From CAZZBK01 sp964652155 (GTDB lineage Bacteria > Planctomycetota > Planctomycetia > Pirellulales > PNKZ01): a stretch of DNA of 64,000 bases. Shown here one piece after another: positions 25,789-34,366 of this stretch. A model generated the notes under the pieces. The model had not been told where the DNA came from and searched no databases. It saw only the letters and a list, made by a program, of their open reading frames with translations. The first letter of the stretch is position 1. Each line of letters opens with the position of its first letter. The stretch lies in NCBI GenBank assembly GCA_964652155.1, contig CAZZBK010000014.1:1-64000 (forward strand), read 5' to 3'. The position numbers and the translations under genes are program-made.

Positions 25789-26673
25789 ATGAACGAGATC
25801 ATCCAACGACTCACCCGCCGAGCGTTGATCCGCAATGGGTCGCTGTTCCTGCTCGGCACTGCGGCGACGACCAAGTTGCCGGCGGTCGAAGATCAAGCCC
25901 GCAAGGTGCGAGTCGGACTCGTCACCGACCTGCATCACGCCGACAAGCCGACCCGTGGCTCGCGACACTATCGAGACACGCTGACCAAGTTGGCCGAGGC
26001 GGCGAAACAGTTCACGACCGACGAGCCGGATTTCGTCGTCGAGTTAGGCGACTTCATTGATGCCGCCGATACGGTGGAAACCGAGCAGGCTTATCTCCAG
26101 CAGGTTGGCAAGGTCTTCAATACGCTCCCCGGCCCCAAACATTACGTCCTGGGGAACCATTGCGTCGATACACTGACCAAAGAGGAGTTCCTGGGCGGTG
26201 TCGGCAAGCAGGAGTCGTTCTATTCGTTCGATGTCGGCGGCTTTCACTTCGTTGTCCTTGATGCTTGCTTCCGGTCGGACGGCAAGCCCTACGGCCGCAA
26301 GAACTCGACCTGGACTGACGCTAACATCCCGGCCCATGAACTCGACTGGCTCCAGGCCGATCTCAAGGCGACCGACAAGCAGGTGATCGTGTTTGCCCAT
26401 CAGCGACTCGACGACGCCGGGCAGCATGCCGTCAGAAACGCCGCCGACGTGCGTAAGGCCCTCGAGTCATCCGGTCGCGTCCTGGCTGTCTTTCAAGGTC
26501 ACAGCCACAAAAACGACCATCAGCAGATCGCTGGCATTCATTACACCACACTCGTCGCCATGGTCGAAGGAGCCGGTCCGGAGAACAGCGGCTTCTCGAC
26601 GTTGGACGTGCTCGATGACGGCACAATTCGACTGGCCGGTTTTCGCAAGCAGGCCCATTACACCTGGAAGTGA
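25789..26673 (+). CDS. Tat-exported calcineurin-like metallophosphoesterase
   Basis: 294 residues from ATG 25789 (a GTG 15 bp upstream is possible). Leader with twin Arg (TRRALIRNGSLFLLGTAATT). Metal-ligand motifs appear in order: GLVTDLHH (Asp and His), VELGDFID, LGNHC, VFAHQRLDD and FQGHSHKN. These five blocks define the dinuclear metallophosphoesterase fold. The protein would hydrolyse phosphoesters in the periplasm; substrate unknown. It follows the cupin and the small ORF closely and converges on the Gfo/Idh gene. Confidence 0.92.
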   Translation: MNEIIQRLTRRALIRNGSLFLLGTAATTKLPAVEDQARKVRVGLVTDLHHADKPTRGSRHYRDTLTKLAEAAKQFTTDEPDFVVELGDFIDAADTVETEQAYLQQVGKVFNTLPGPKHYVLGNHCVDTLTKEEFLGGVGKQESFYSFDVGGFHFVVLDACFRSDGKPYGRKNSTWTDANIPAHELDWLQADLKATDKQVIVFAHQRLDDAGQHAVRNAADVRKALESSGRVLAVFQGHSHKNDHQQIAGIHYTTLVAMVEGAGPENSGFSTLDVLDDGTIRLAGFRKQAHYTWK

Positions 26674-26753
26674 TCGCCGCCGAATGGTCGATCGCGTGCC
26701 TGAGCTGCGTGCGGCGGATCGGGCGACCGTTTCCGACCTAGTGTTCGATGCGC

Positions 26754-28232
26754 TTACGCCTTACCCGGCTCGGGCAGCTCGAATCCTTTGCGGTACTCGC
26801 GCGTGAAGAGCGCGTTGGCTTGTGCGTCGGTCGATAATTCTGTCTTGGGGTCGATCACCAACGGCGCGCCGACGAACAGCTTGGTCTCGGCATAGTCGAT
26901 GCTGCTGTCCTTCAGATAGCCTTCAAAGCTGTCGTAGGTTTCGACGACTCGCTTGTTGTTGGTCACCTGGCTTGGGCGCGTTGCGCCACTCACGCGGCTG
27001 CCGCGACGCAGCGAGACGTTCCCCAGATGAGCCAGTGCGCTCGACAAGTGGCCGTCCTCGATGTCAAGATGCAGATCGCGGTGGTTGCGGCTGCGAATGG
27101 CCTTCACGAAGTTGGCAAAGTGGTCCTGATATTCGCCCCCCTGCCACTTGCCCAATTCATTGCCATCGTAATCCAGAGCCACGCCACCGGCGTATCCCAT
27201 TGCCACGGCGTAGCCTTGAGTTCCGTACCACACATTGGCCGCGCCGAGAAACGGTTTCGTCTTCAGGCCAAACGTGACTGGCGTCTTGATGGGCAACCCA
27301 CGAACGTCACTCACGAGCGTCGCGTCGTCCCATTCGTAGACCGTGATCTGACTGTTGGCCACTTCGGCGTCGTCGACATAGCCGAGTCGACCTCCGAGGC
27401 TGACGACGCGCTTGGGGAGTTCCTGCTTACCGAGCCCCCAGCGGGCTTTGTCCAGTTCGTGCGGGTTTTGATTGGCGATGTCGCCTCCGCCGGTGGCCCA
27501 AAACCAATGCCAGTCATAATGCAACCGCTTACGCTTGGGGACGACCAGCGGAGCCGGTCCGCACCAGAGATCAAAGTCGAGCCCCGCTGGAATCGGTGCC
27601 TCTTTTTGTTCGCGCCCGATGCTCGGGCGAGCGCGATAGCAAATCGCGCGGGCTTCGGTGATCTTGCCGAGCTTGCCGCTCGTGACAAAAGCTAATAAGT
27701 CGCGCATGCCATGCATGCTGCGGCTCTGCACCCCCATCTGGCACATCCGGCCGAGTTTGCGCGCCCATTGCGTCATCACGCGTCCCTCATGCACCGTGTG
27801 ACTGCATGGCTTTTCGACGTACACGTCTTTGCCCGACTGCATGGCCCAAACCGCGGCGAGCGCATGCCAGTGATTCGGTGTCGCGATCGACACAGCGTCG
27901 ATCGACTTGTCCTCGCACAGTTTTCGCACGTCTTGCACATAGCGAGGCGGATGCGGCAGGTCCTTGAATCGCTTGGCGTGCTTCTCAAACGCGGCGGGGT
28001 CGCAATCGCACACCGCGACCAAGTCGACGTCGGGATTCTTGAGCCACTCGCCGAGATGCGCCCCACCCTGACCATTGACACCGATGACCGCAACGCGAAT
28101 TTTGTCATTAGGCCCGACCTTGCGCGCGGCCTGCGATTCAGTCGAGTACGCGTTGCTCAAGGGTCCGCTTGCCATCGCGGCGGCCGCGGTCCACAACGAT
28201 CGGTCCAAGAAGTCACGTCGAGTCAGTGTCAT
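26754..28232 (-). CDS. Tat-exported Gfo/Idh/MocA-family oxidoreductase
   Basis: 492 residues from ATG 28232, where the twin-arginine leader TRRDFLDRSLWTAAAAMASG starts and a GGAG site lies about 8 nt upstream; the frame is open 38 codons further. The NAD(P)-binding fold begins at KIRVAVIGVNGQGGAHLGEWL, then LVAVCDCDP, and the catalytic EKPCSHTVHEGR (Glu-Lys-Pro) motif. The C-terminal half has the family beta-sheet domain. Exported Gfo/Idh enzymes of this type are common in Planctomycetes; characterised relatives act on sugars or glycosides with a tightly held cofactor. Substrate unknown. Confidence 0.93.
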   Translation of the reverse strand: MTLTRRDFLDRSLWTAAAAMASGPLSNAYSTESQAARKVGPNDKIRVAVIGVNGQGGAHLGEWLKNPDVDLVAVCDCDPAAFEKHAKRFKDLPHPPRYVQDVRKLCEDKSIDAVSIATPNHWHALAAVWAMQSGKDVYVEKPCSHTVHEGRVMTQWARKLGRMCQMGVQSRSMHGMRDLLAFVTSGKLGKITEARAICYRARPSIGREQKEAPIPAGLDFDLWCGPAPLVVPKRKRLHYDWHWFWATGGGDIANQNPHELDKARWGLGKQELPKRVVSLGGRLGYVDDAEVANSQITVYEWDDATLVSDVRGLPIKTPVTFGLKTKPFLGAANVWYGTQGYAVAMGYAGGVALDYDGNELGKWQGGEYQDHFANFVKAIRSRNHRDLHLDIEDGHLSSALAHLGNVSLRRGSRVSGATRPSQVTNNKRVVETYDSFEGYLKDSSIDYAETKLFVGAPLVIDPKTELSTDAQANALFTREYRKGFELPEPGKA

Positions 28233-28349
28233 GGCAAACGTCTCCAAATGGCAATGGCAAGCAATGCGTCGAAGAAACTCACAGCACGTTACTATCATAC
28301 CCGACCGTAGCGACCGTGCCACCGGCTCGGTGAGCGAGCTGGCCAACTT

Positions 28350-29945
28350 TCAATCGCGCGGGGCCACGGGCACCACGGGAGCTTTGGCGTCGGCGGCGTT
28401 TGGAGCCGCGGGGGCAACCGTGGCCGGAGGGGCCATCGTAGCGCGGAACACAAATAGCACCCGCTGCAACGGAGCTTGCCGCGCCTGTTGATCGGCAACA
28501 TAACCGCGAGCCGCAACCTTCTGCTGCTCGAGTGCTCGATTGTCATATGCTACCGGAGCAGAAGCGGCGGCCGTCGCTGGGGCTGCGAGAGGTGCAGCCT
28601 TGGCGGCCAGTGGGGCTGAGCCGGGAGCCGCTCCACCCAACCCCGTTTGTGACTCCTGGGGGGTCGAACGACCGTTGAGATTCGCCGACGGTTGCGGCGC
28701 GCCGTCGATAGGGAGCGCGAGACGAGCGTAACGGCTCCCTTGATTTGAATGCGCGTCCCGTTCTTGGGGCGTGGTGGCGTTTTTCCTCAGTGGGGCCGCT
28801 GGCTCATTCAGCACTTGAGCTTCGGACTTGCGTTTGTCGGCCAGACTGTCGACAGCTTGTGGCTTGGCAGCCGCCGCCAGTCTCGGATCCTGATAGTCCG
28901 AGACGTTCTTGGCCAAATCGGCACGCCGAGGCGCGTTGACCACCACTTGGCGGTAGGTCGACTGCTGGTTGTTCAGATCGCTGACAATACTCTGCACCTG
29001 GTCCGGCGGCGCGACGACATAGACCATGTCGAGGTCGGTTGCCGCCACGCTGCGACCAAGCTCGCGACGTTGCTGGTTCTGGCCCATGTTGCGTTGCAGT
29101 TGTTGCTTGACTTGCTCCGCGCTAGCCAGGTTGCTCGCCGGTGGAGCGACCGACACGCCATTTTTTGCCAACACCGACATAAAGGGATCGCTGGCCAGTT
29201 GAGCCGGGTCGACGTCGATTTGCACCACGGTCACAGCGTCGTCCAACAACGCTTCGGCCAAGGCATGATCGACGACCGCCAGTTGCTGGGCGATCTGCTC
29301 ACCCGCCTGGGCATTAAATCCCAACCGTTGAGTTTCTTGCACAACAGCCCCGCGGCGCCACATATCTTGCGTCAGGTCGCTGAGCGTTGCCGCTTTCCCC
29401 TGAGTCGACGCCGACACGGCGAATCCCGCGGCCTGCTCGGCCACCTGCTTCATGACCTCGCCGCGTTCGACTGCCGCGGGAGGGCTCAATGCCGAAGCGG
29501 GTTCGCTGGCCGGTTGGAGCGCCGTGAGGGCCCTGGGGGCTTCGACGGTTAACTTCGCGTCGTGTTCGTAAGAGAACGTGACCAGCAGCGAGGCGGCGAT
29601 TGCCGTGCCTGCCCACAGCCACGGGCGATATCCACGCGGCCAACGCAGGTGCCATTCGCGCGGCGCATCGGTCGGCGACTCGAGTGCCGCAGGGCGACGC
29701 TCTCCCAGCAGCATCTCTTTTTCTGCTTGCCGCAACACACGCTCAGCCAGATCATCCGAGAGCCGCAGGCGAGGGAGCGTCCGCAGGTCATCGCGCAGCG
29801 CCACCAGCTCGTCGCGCCATTGTCGCAACTCGGCACTGCTGGCCAGCAGTGCGTCGGCGCGTTGCCGTTCGGCCGCGGTCAGTTCGCCGTCGACATAGGC
29901 GCTGATCAGTTCGAGATTGGAGCTGGGAGAATGCTCGTCGGACAT
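28350..29945 (-). CDS. Probable anti-sigma factor with large extracytoplasmic domain
   Basis: 531 residues. The N-terminal LISAYVDGELTAAERQRADALLAS and WRDELVALRDDLRTLP match the anti-sigma domain, but without the zinc His-x3-Cys-x2-Cys. One membrane span at about 108-126 (WLWAGTAIAASLLVTFSY). The long exterior part (about 130-531) has an Ala/Gln-rich helical region and an Ala/Pro-rich C-terminus. The gene lies 56 bp downstream of an ECF sigma gene on the same strand, the standard sigma/anti-sigma order. It would hold the sigma factor at the membrane until an envelope signal arrives. The outer domain is not one I recognise. Confidence 0.8.
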   Translation of the reverse strand: MSDEHSPSSNLELISAYVDGELTAAERQRADALLASSAELRQWRDELVALRDDLRTLPRLRLSDDLAERVLRQAEKEMLLGERRPAALESPTDAPREWHLRWPRGYRPWLWAGTAIAASLLVTFSYEHDAKLTVEAPRALTALQPASEPASALSPPAAVERGEVMKQVAEQAAGFAVSASTQGKAATLSDLTQDMWRRGAVVQETQRLGFNAQAGEQIAQQLAVVDHALAEALLDDAVTVVQIDVDPAQLASDPFMSVLAKNGVSVAPPASNLASAEQVKQQLQRNMGQNQQRRELGRSVAATDLDMVYVVAPPDQVQSIVSDLNNQQSTYRQVVVNAPRRADLAKNVSDYQDPRLAAAAKPQAVDSLADKRKSEAQVLNEPAAPLRKNATTPQERDAHSNQGSRYARLALPIDGAPQPSANLNGRSTPQESQTGLGGAAPGSAPLAAKAAPLAAPATAAASAPVAYDNRALEQQKVAARGYVADQQARQAPLQRVLFVFRATMAPPATVAPAAPNAADAKAPVVPVAPRD

Positions 29946-30001
29946 CGCTCGCTCGTCGGCCCTTTCGTGGCGTATGCGTCACGGTCTTACACAATTGCAA
30001 A

Positions 30002-30556
30002 CTAGTCTTCCATCACCATCGTCTTGAGTCGTTCACGCAATTGCTCGCGGGCTCGAAACAGCCGGCTGCGCACGGTCCCCACCGGCACGTCGAGCAACTG
30101 TGCGATCGTGTCATAATCGTAGCCTTCGATTTCTCGCAAGATCAACACCTGCCGGTACTCGTCGGCGAGCGTTGCCAACGCGCCCTGCACCTGAGCGGCG
30201 CGTTCGCGTTGCTGCATGGGGCCGTCGGGGGGTAAGGCGTCGTCGGTCACTTCCAGTGTCGTCTCGTCTCGCAAGCGATCGAGTGACCGATCGGGCCGTC
30301 GTCGTCTGCGCAGGCTGATCGACCGGTTGATGGCGATCCGGTACAGCCAGGTGAAGAACGAGGCGCGTCGCTCGAACGATTCGAGTTTCAAAAAGGCTTG
30401 CACAAATGTTTCTTGAACCACGTCGGCCGCGTCACTCGTCGAGCCCATCGCATGCGCCAGCGCGTTGTAGAGCCGGTCCTGGTATTTGCGTACCAGTTGG
30501 CCGAACGCGTCGGTGTTGCCAGCCAGCGTGGCATCGATGAGTTGAACGTCGTCCAC
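30002..30556 (-). CDS. ECF RNA polymerase sigma factor (RpoE-like)
   Basis: 184 residues. Region 2 (LVRKYQDRLYNALAHAMGS, ADVVQETFVQAFLKLESFE, FFTWLYRIAINRSIS) and region 4 (LADEYRQVLILREIEGYDY, then IAQLLDVPVGTVRSRLFRAR as helix-turn-helix) are complete and close to the SigW/RpoE type. It is followed by its probable membrane anti-sigma factor, so it is likely released by an envelope signal and autoregulated. 137 bp separate it from lgt upstream, so it may have its own promoter. Confidence 0.95.
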   Translation of the reverse strand: MDDVQLIDATLAGNTDAFGQLVRKYQDRLYNALAHAMGSTSDAADVVQETFVQAFLKLESFERRASFFTWLYRIAINRSISLRRRRRPDRSLDRLRDETTLEVTDDALPPDGPMQQRERAAQVQGALATLADEYRQVLILREIEGYDYDTIAQLLDVPVGTVRSRLFRAREQLRERLKTMVMED

Positions 30557-30693
30557 CGCGGTTACCTGAGATTAAGACGCCCCACGAGCGAGAAAAGTTC
30601 CCGCAGCTTGCTTCGCCAAGTCGGTCATCGGCTTTTCGTCGCCGTCCATCATGAGCGGCGGCCGGGGGCGCTGTCAAACTCGTTGACCGATCA

Positions 30694-31962
30694 TCACTTC
30701 GGTCGATCGACGGATACAGGCACTCGGCCCCCTGAGCGGAGCAAATACGTCCAAAAAGCCGCGCCCACCAACAGCAATCCGAGGCTGATATTCTGCGAAA
30801 TGCTCAAGCCTGTGTGGAAGACCGCCGCTTCGTCGACTCGAATGACCTCTTCCAAGAACCGGACGACGGGGTAGATCGTGAACACCCAGGCCAGCAATTC
30901 ACCGTTACGGCGGCGCAGCGGCTCGTAGGCCAGCAGGAAGCAACAGATCAGCGCCGCGCCAAAGGCACTGTACAGTTGCGAGGGTTGCACGCGCAGGCTA
31001 CGCGCCGACTCGGTAGACCACAAAAACGGCGTGCTTTGACTGGCCACGCTCAGACTGACCCGCTGACCATGCAACGACTGCAACAGTCCATTGAGGGCCT
31101 CAGCGATGCTCGTCACGGGCTGATCTTGCACCGACACGACCACGGCACCGCTTTTGACCCCCGCGCGCTCGGCGGCCGAGTCGGGCTTGACCTCGGCGAC
31201 GACGACGCGCGACGACTCATCTTCGCGCAGCTTGAGCCCCTGCACGAACAGGCGGTTTTGCTCCAGTTGTTGCATGAACGGCGGACTACCGGCAGGAAAC
31301 GAGACGGCCCAGGGAACCTCGCACGGCGCGCCAAAGCAACAGCCGTTGAGAAAACAGCCGATGCGACCCAGGGCCAGCCCGAGAAGTAAACTCGGCGCGA
31401 TAATGTCGGCCATTTGCAACCATTCCAAGCCGTGGCGTCGCACATACAACCACGCAAGGGGCAACGCTCCGAAGAGCGAGCCGTAAACGACGAGTCCTCC
31501 TTGCGTGATGTTCAGCATCGCGCCGAGTGACTCGGACAACGTGTCACGTTGGAACTGATCCCAATACTCGATCACGTAGAAGAGCCTCGCGCCGGCGATC
31601 CCCGCGGCGAACATGCCCAAGGCCATCGAATAGATATGCTCAGGGTCGATGCCCGACTTGCGCGCGCGGCCTAGCGCCAACTGCATGCCGGCCAAGACCC
31701 CGGCCAGTAGCATGACACCATAGCCGCGGATCGGCAGTCCCAGGCCGGGCTCGGCGACTCGGGGCAAGACCCAGGCCACGATGGCCGCCACGAGGCCCAT
31801 CAGCGGCAAATAGGCTTTCGTGTCGCTGGACCACCCCTGCTGCCAGACCAGCAGCGTCAGCATAATCGCGCACGCCACGACCCAGGCGACGAGCAGAGCG
31901 CCGAACCCAAAGGTCGGCCAGCCCCACAGCTCGTCTGGAATATAAAAGAGCGTTGTTCGCAT
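30694..31962 (-). CDS. lgt: Prolipoprotein diacylglyceryl transferase with inserted PDZ domain
   Basis: 422 residues against about 270-290 for ordinary Lgt. Membrane core: GGLVVYGSLFG (155-165) corresponds to the H-G-G-L loop, LGRIGCFLNGCCFG (198-211) is the Lgt signature, and RFLEEVIRVDE (368-378) carries the essential second Arg. Between the signature and the Q-P-S-Q-L-Y motif (326-331; usually HPSQLYE) about 115 residues are inserted. Residues about 250-310 of this, with VVVAEVKPDSAAERAGVKSG and a following DQPV, read as a PDZ domain. The insertion falls in a loop expected to be periplasmic. It transfers diacylglycerol to lipobox cysteines, and the sulfatase lipoprotein at 35894 is one candidate client. 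Last of a folK-panC-lgt run, 30 bp after panC. Confidence 0.9.
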   Translation of the reverse strand: MRTTLFYIPDELWGWPTFGFGALLVAWVVACAIMLTLLVWQQGWSSDTKAYLPLMGLVAAIVAWVLPRVAEPGLGLPIRGYGVMLLAGVLAGMQLALGRARKSGIDPEHIYSMALGMFAAGIAGARLFYVIEYWDQFQRDTLSESLGAMLNITQGGLVVYGSLFGALPLAWLYVRRHGLEWLQMADIIAPSLLLGLALGRIGCFLNGCCFGAPCEVPWAVSFPAGSPPFMQQLEQNRLFVQGLKLREDESSRVVVAEVKPDSAAERAGVKSGAVVVSVQDQPVTSIAEALNGLLQSLHGQRVSLSVASQSTPFLWSTESARSLRVQPSQLYSAFGAALICCFLLAYEPLRRRNGELLAWVFTIYPVVRFLEEVIRVDEAAVFHTGLSISQNISLGLLLVGAAFWTYLLRSGGRVPVSVDRPK

Positions 31963-31992
31963 ATTCTCGCCCGTGCTTGGGGGGTCGCTGGA

Positions 31993-32853
31993 TCAGAATG
32001 TAAACCGTTCGTTGTCGATCAGCCGCGTCGCGCCGACCCGTGCGGCAATGATGGCATACACCGGCTCGTGAAGTTGCTCGACGGGCGCAAGTTGCCGGCC
32101 GTCGACGATCGCCAGATACTCGACGATCACTTGCGGCTCGGCGGCCAACACCGCTTGCATCGCCGTCAGAATCACCTGGGCCGAGCGTTCTCCTTGTCGC
32201 ACCAGATCGTTGCCCCGACGCAGGGCACGGCACAAGGCCAGGGCTTGCTGTCGCTCGCTGGCACTGAGGTACGCATTGCGCGAGCTCATCGCCAAGCCAT
32301 CGGGCTCGCGCACGATGGGGCACACGCGCAGCTCGACATTCAGGCGCAGGTCGTCGATCATGCGCTGCACGACGAGCGATTGTTGCAAATCCTTTCGGCC
32401 AAAATAGGCCGCGTCGGCCTGCGTGGCCAGCAGCAGCTTGAGCACGATCGTCGCCACGCCGCAAAAGTGTCCGGGTCGACGTTCCCCCTCCCAAGGGAGC
32501 GCAACCCCTTGGACGTCGACGCGGGTGGCATCGCCGGGGACGTACATCTGATCGACCGTTGGGGCAAAGACAACCTCGACTCGATGAGCCGAGAGCATGT
32601 GCAGATCGGCATCCAGCGTGCGTGGATAGCGTTGATAATCTTCATGCGGGCCGAATTGCGTGGGATTGACAAAGATCGTGACGATGACGAAGTCGCATTC
32701 ACGCTCGGCGGCCGCCACGAGGCTTACATGCCCGGCGTGCAACGCGCCCATCGTGGGGACAACCCCGATCCGCTGTCCCTGTTTGCGGGCAGCGACGACC
32801 GCGGCGCGTAATTCGGCGGTCGTGGTAATAATGCGCGGGGCGCTCGTCGACAT
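31993..32853 (-). CDS. panC: Pantothenate synthetase
   Basis: 286 residues, normal length. VPTMGALHAGHVSLV carries the HIGH-like ATP motif, FVNPTQFGPHEDYQRYPRT the substrate site, VATIVLKLL and YFGRKDLQQ follow, and MSSRNAYLS is the KMSKS-like motif. It joins pantoate and beta-alanine with ATP to form pantothenate for coenzyme A. Placed 24 bp after folK and 30 bp before lgt in one minus-strand run. Neither panB nor panD is in the window. Confidence 0.97.
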   Translation of the reverse strand: MSTSAPRIITTTAELRAAVVAARKQGQRIGVVPTMGALHAGHVSLVAAAERECDFVIVTIFVNPTQFGPHEDYQRYPRTLDADLHMLSAHRVEVVFAPTVDQMYVPGDATRVDVQGVALPWEGERRPGHFCGVATIVLKLLLATQADAAYFGRKDLQQSLVVQRMIDDLRLNVELRVCPIVREPDGLAMSSRNAYLSASERQQALALCRALRRGNDLVRQGERSAQVILTAMQAVLAAEPQVIVEYLAIVDGRQLAPVEQLHEPVYAIIAARVGATRLIDNERFTF

Positions 32854-32877
32854 GAAATCGTCCGTTTTCTCAGTCTG

Positions 32878-33711
32878 TTATGAATGTCGCAGCGCCTCGA
32901 TGGCCGCCACGGTCTCGAAGAGTTGCCCACCGACATCCGCGTTCCTCAAACGGAGCACGGGCCCCACCGTGCCATCATACAATTCGTCTCCCAATGCTTG
33001 GGTGAGTGGCCCGACCGACGGCAGATCGAGCCACACAACGAGTTTTGTCAGCCCCTGGAGTTCCGGCGACCAATGGGGAGACAGCAGTGGTTTGTCCCCC
33101 GATCGCCATTGCGAACACGCCGCCTCGACCGTTGCGGGCGTGGCAACGCTCGGCGACAAAATATCGAGCGGCACTCGGGTCGTCAACGCATCGAACAACG
33201 CCTGGGCGGCAATCCGGTCGCGGCTGGCGATGGCAATATGCGTGGCTGCCGATTGCCAATGGCTCCACAAGCGATCGATGGTCCAACGCACGAGGGGATG
33301 ACGCCAGTCGGCGGCGATCTGCTGGGCGGGCTCCAGTACAAAGCGGCGAAACGTCATGCGTGGATGCGGGATCTCAATTCGGGGATCAGTGACCACCTGT
33401 TCATCATAGAGCACGATGTCGATGTCGATCGGTCGTTCGCCCCAACGGATCTGCCGCTCGCGTCCCAGGGCCAACTCGATCTGCTGGCATTGGGTCAGGA
33501 GTGCTTGTGGAGCGAGTGCGGTTTCGACCGTGATGACCCCGTTGAGATAGTTGGGCTGCGCGGTCGGTCCCCCGACGGGTGTGGTGTCGAGAAACGAACT
33601 CACTTGTTTGACGCGGCAGTCGCTCAGCGCGGACAATGCGCTGACCGCCGCGCGCAAATGAGCGGCACGATCTCCCAGGTTCGATCCCAACGCCAGCAAT
33701 GCCTGAGCCAT
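32878..33711 (-). CDS. folK: HPPK (6-hydroxymethyl-dihydropterin pyrophosphokinase) with C-terminal extension
   Basis: 277 residues; ordinary FolK is about 160. Residues 1-155 hold ALLALGSNLGDRAAHL, PVGGPTAQPNYLNGV, LGRERQIRWGERPIDIDIVLYD (about 80-104; the ATP and magnesium region) and IPHPRMTFRRFVLEP. Residues about 160-277 form a second region (THIAIASRDRIAAQALFDAL, then KLVVWLDLP, GPVLRLRNAD) not needed for HPPK and not recognised by me. The enzyme makes the pyrophosphate used in folate synthesis. Context: start of folK-panC-lgt; folE lies 5.5 kb away on the other strand. Confidence 0.92.
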   Translation of the reverse strand: MAQALLALGSNLGDRAAHLRAAVSALSALSDCRVKQVSSFLDTTPVGGPTAQPNYLNGVITVETALAPQALLTQCQQIELALGRERQIRWGERPIDIDIVLYDEQVVTDPRIEIPHPRMTFRRFVLEPAQQIAADWRHPLVRWTIDRLWSHWQSAATHIAIASRDRIAAQALFDALTTRVPLDILSPSVATPATVEAACSQWRSGDKPLLSPHWSPELQGLTKLVVWLDLPSVGPLTQALGDELYDGTVGPVLRLRNADVGGQLFETVAAIEALRHS

Positions 33712-33961
33712 GCCGGTATCTTAGCGATTATTTCGCGTTGGGTCATGGGAGGCGAACATCCAAGGCGTCACGACCTCAGGTGGCTGAGGCTGTTCCCCCA
33801 GTTGCGCACAGGCACTCAAGCCAAGCATGCGACAGGACTCGGCCGCGAATGATTCTCGGCAATTCCGCAGCCAGCCGCTATTCAAACAGCCCACCCAGGA
33901 GGATAATCGCACGCGACAGGCCCTCCCCCGAACGACGCTCCCTTGGCCCGTGATGTGACGG

Positions 33962-34342
33962 ATGACCGACACCGTGTACCCGCCGCTGTACTTAAAGGGG
34001 ATCGAGTATTTTAACGCTTGTGAGTTTTTCGAGGCCCACGAGGCGTGGGAGGAAATCTGGACCGAGTATTTTGGGCCTGATCGACGATTCTATCAGGGGC
34101 TGATCCAGGCGGCGGTGGCTTTGCATCATTTTGGCAACGGTAACCTGCGCGGGGCAAAAAAGGTGTACTACGGAGCGCGCGGTTACCTGGAACCGTTCCG
34201 TCCGTTGCACATGGGCCTGAACCTGGATAAGTTCATCACCGAGCTCGACGCGTGTTTTGCGTCGGTCGTGGCAGGCGAGACGCCTGCGGCGGGCGTCGAA
34301 ATCGTGCCGGACCTGATTCCCGAGATTCACTTGCCTTCGTAG
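33962..34342 (+). CDS. DUF309 domain protein
   Basis: 126 residues, cytoplasmic. YFNACEFFEAHEAWEEIWTEY carries the hallmark His-Glu...Trp helix of DUF309, and FYQGLIQAAVALHHFGNGN then ARGYLEPFRPLHMGL complete the short helical domain. The function of the family is unknown. Lone gene on the plus strand, convergent with the FadL-like gene 24 bp away and 250 bp from folK. Confidence 0.9.
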   Translation: MTDTVYPPLYLKGIEYFNACEFFEAHEAWEEIWTEYFGPDRRFYQGLIQAAVALHHFGNGNLRGAKKVYYGARGYLEPFRPLHMGLNLDKFITELDACFASVVAGETPAAGVEIVPDLIPEIHLPS

Positions 34343-34366
34343 CACGCTCGTGTTCGACGGGGTTGG

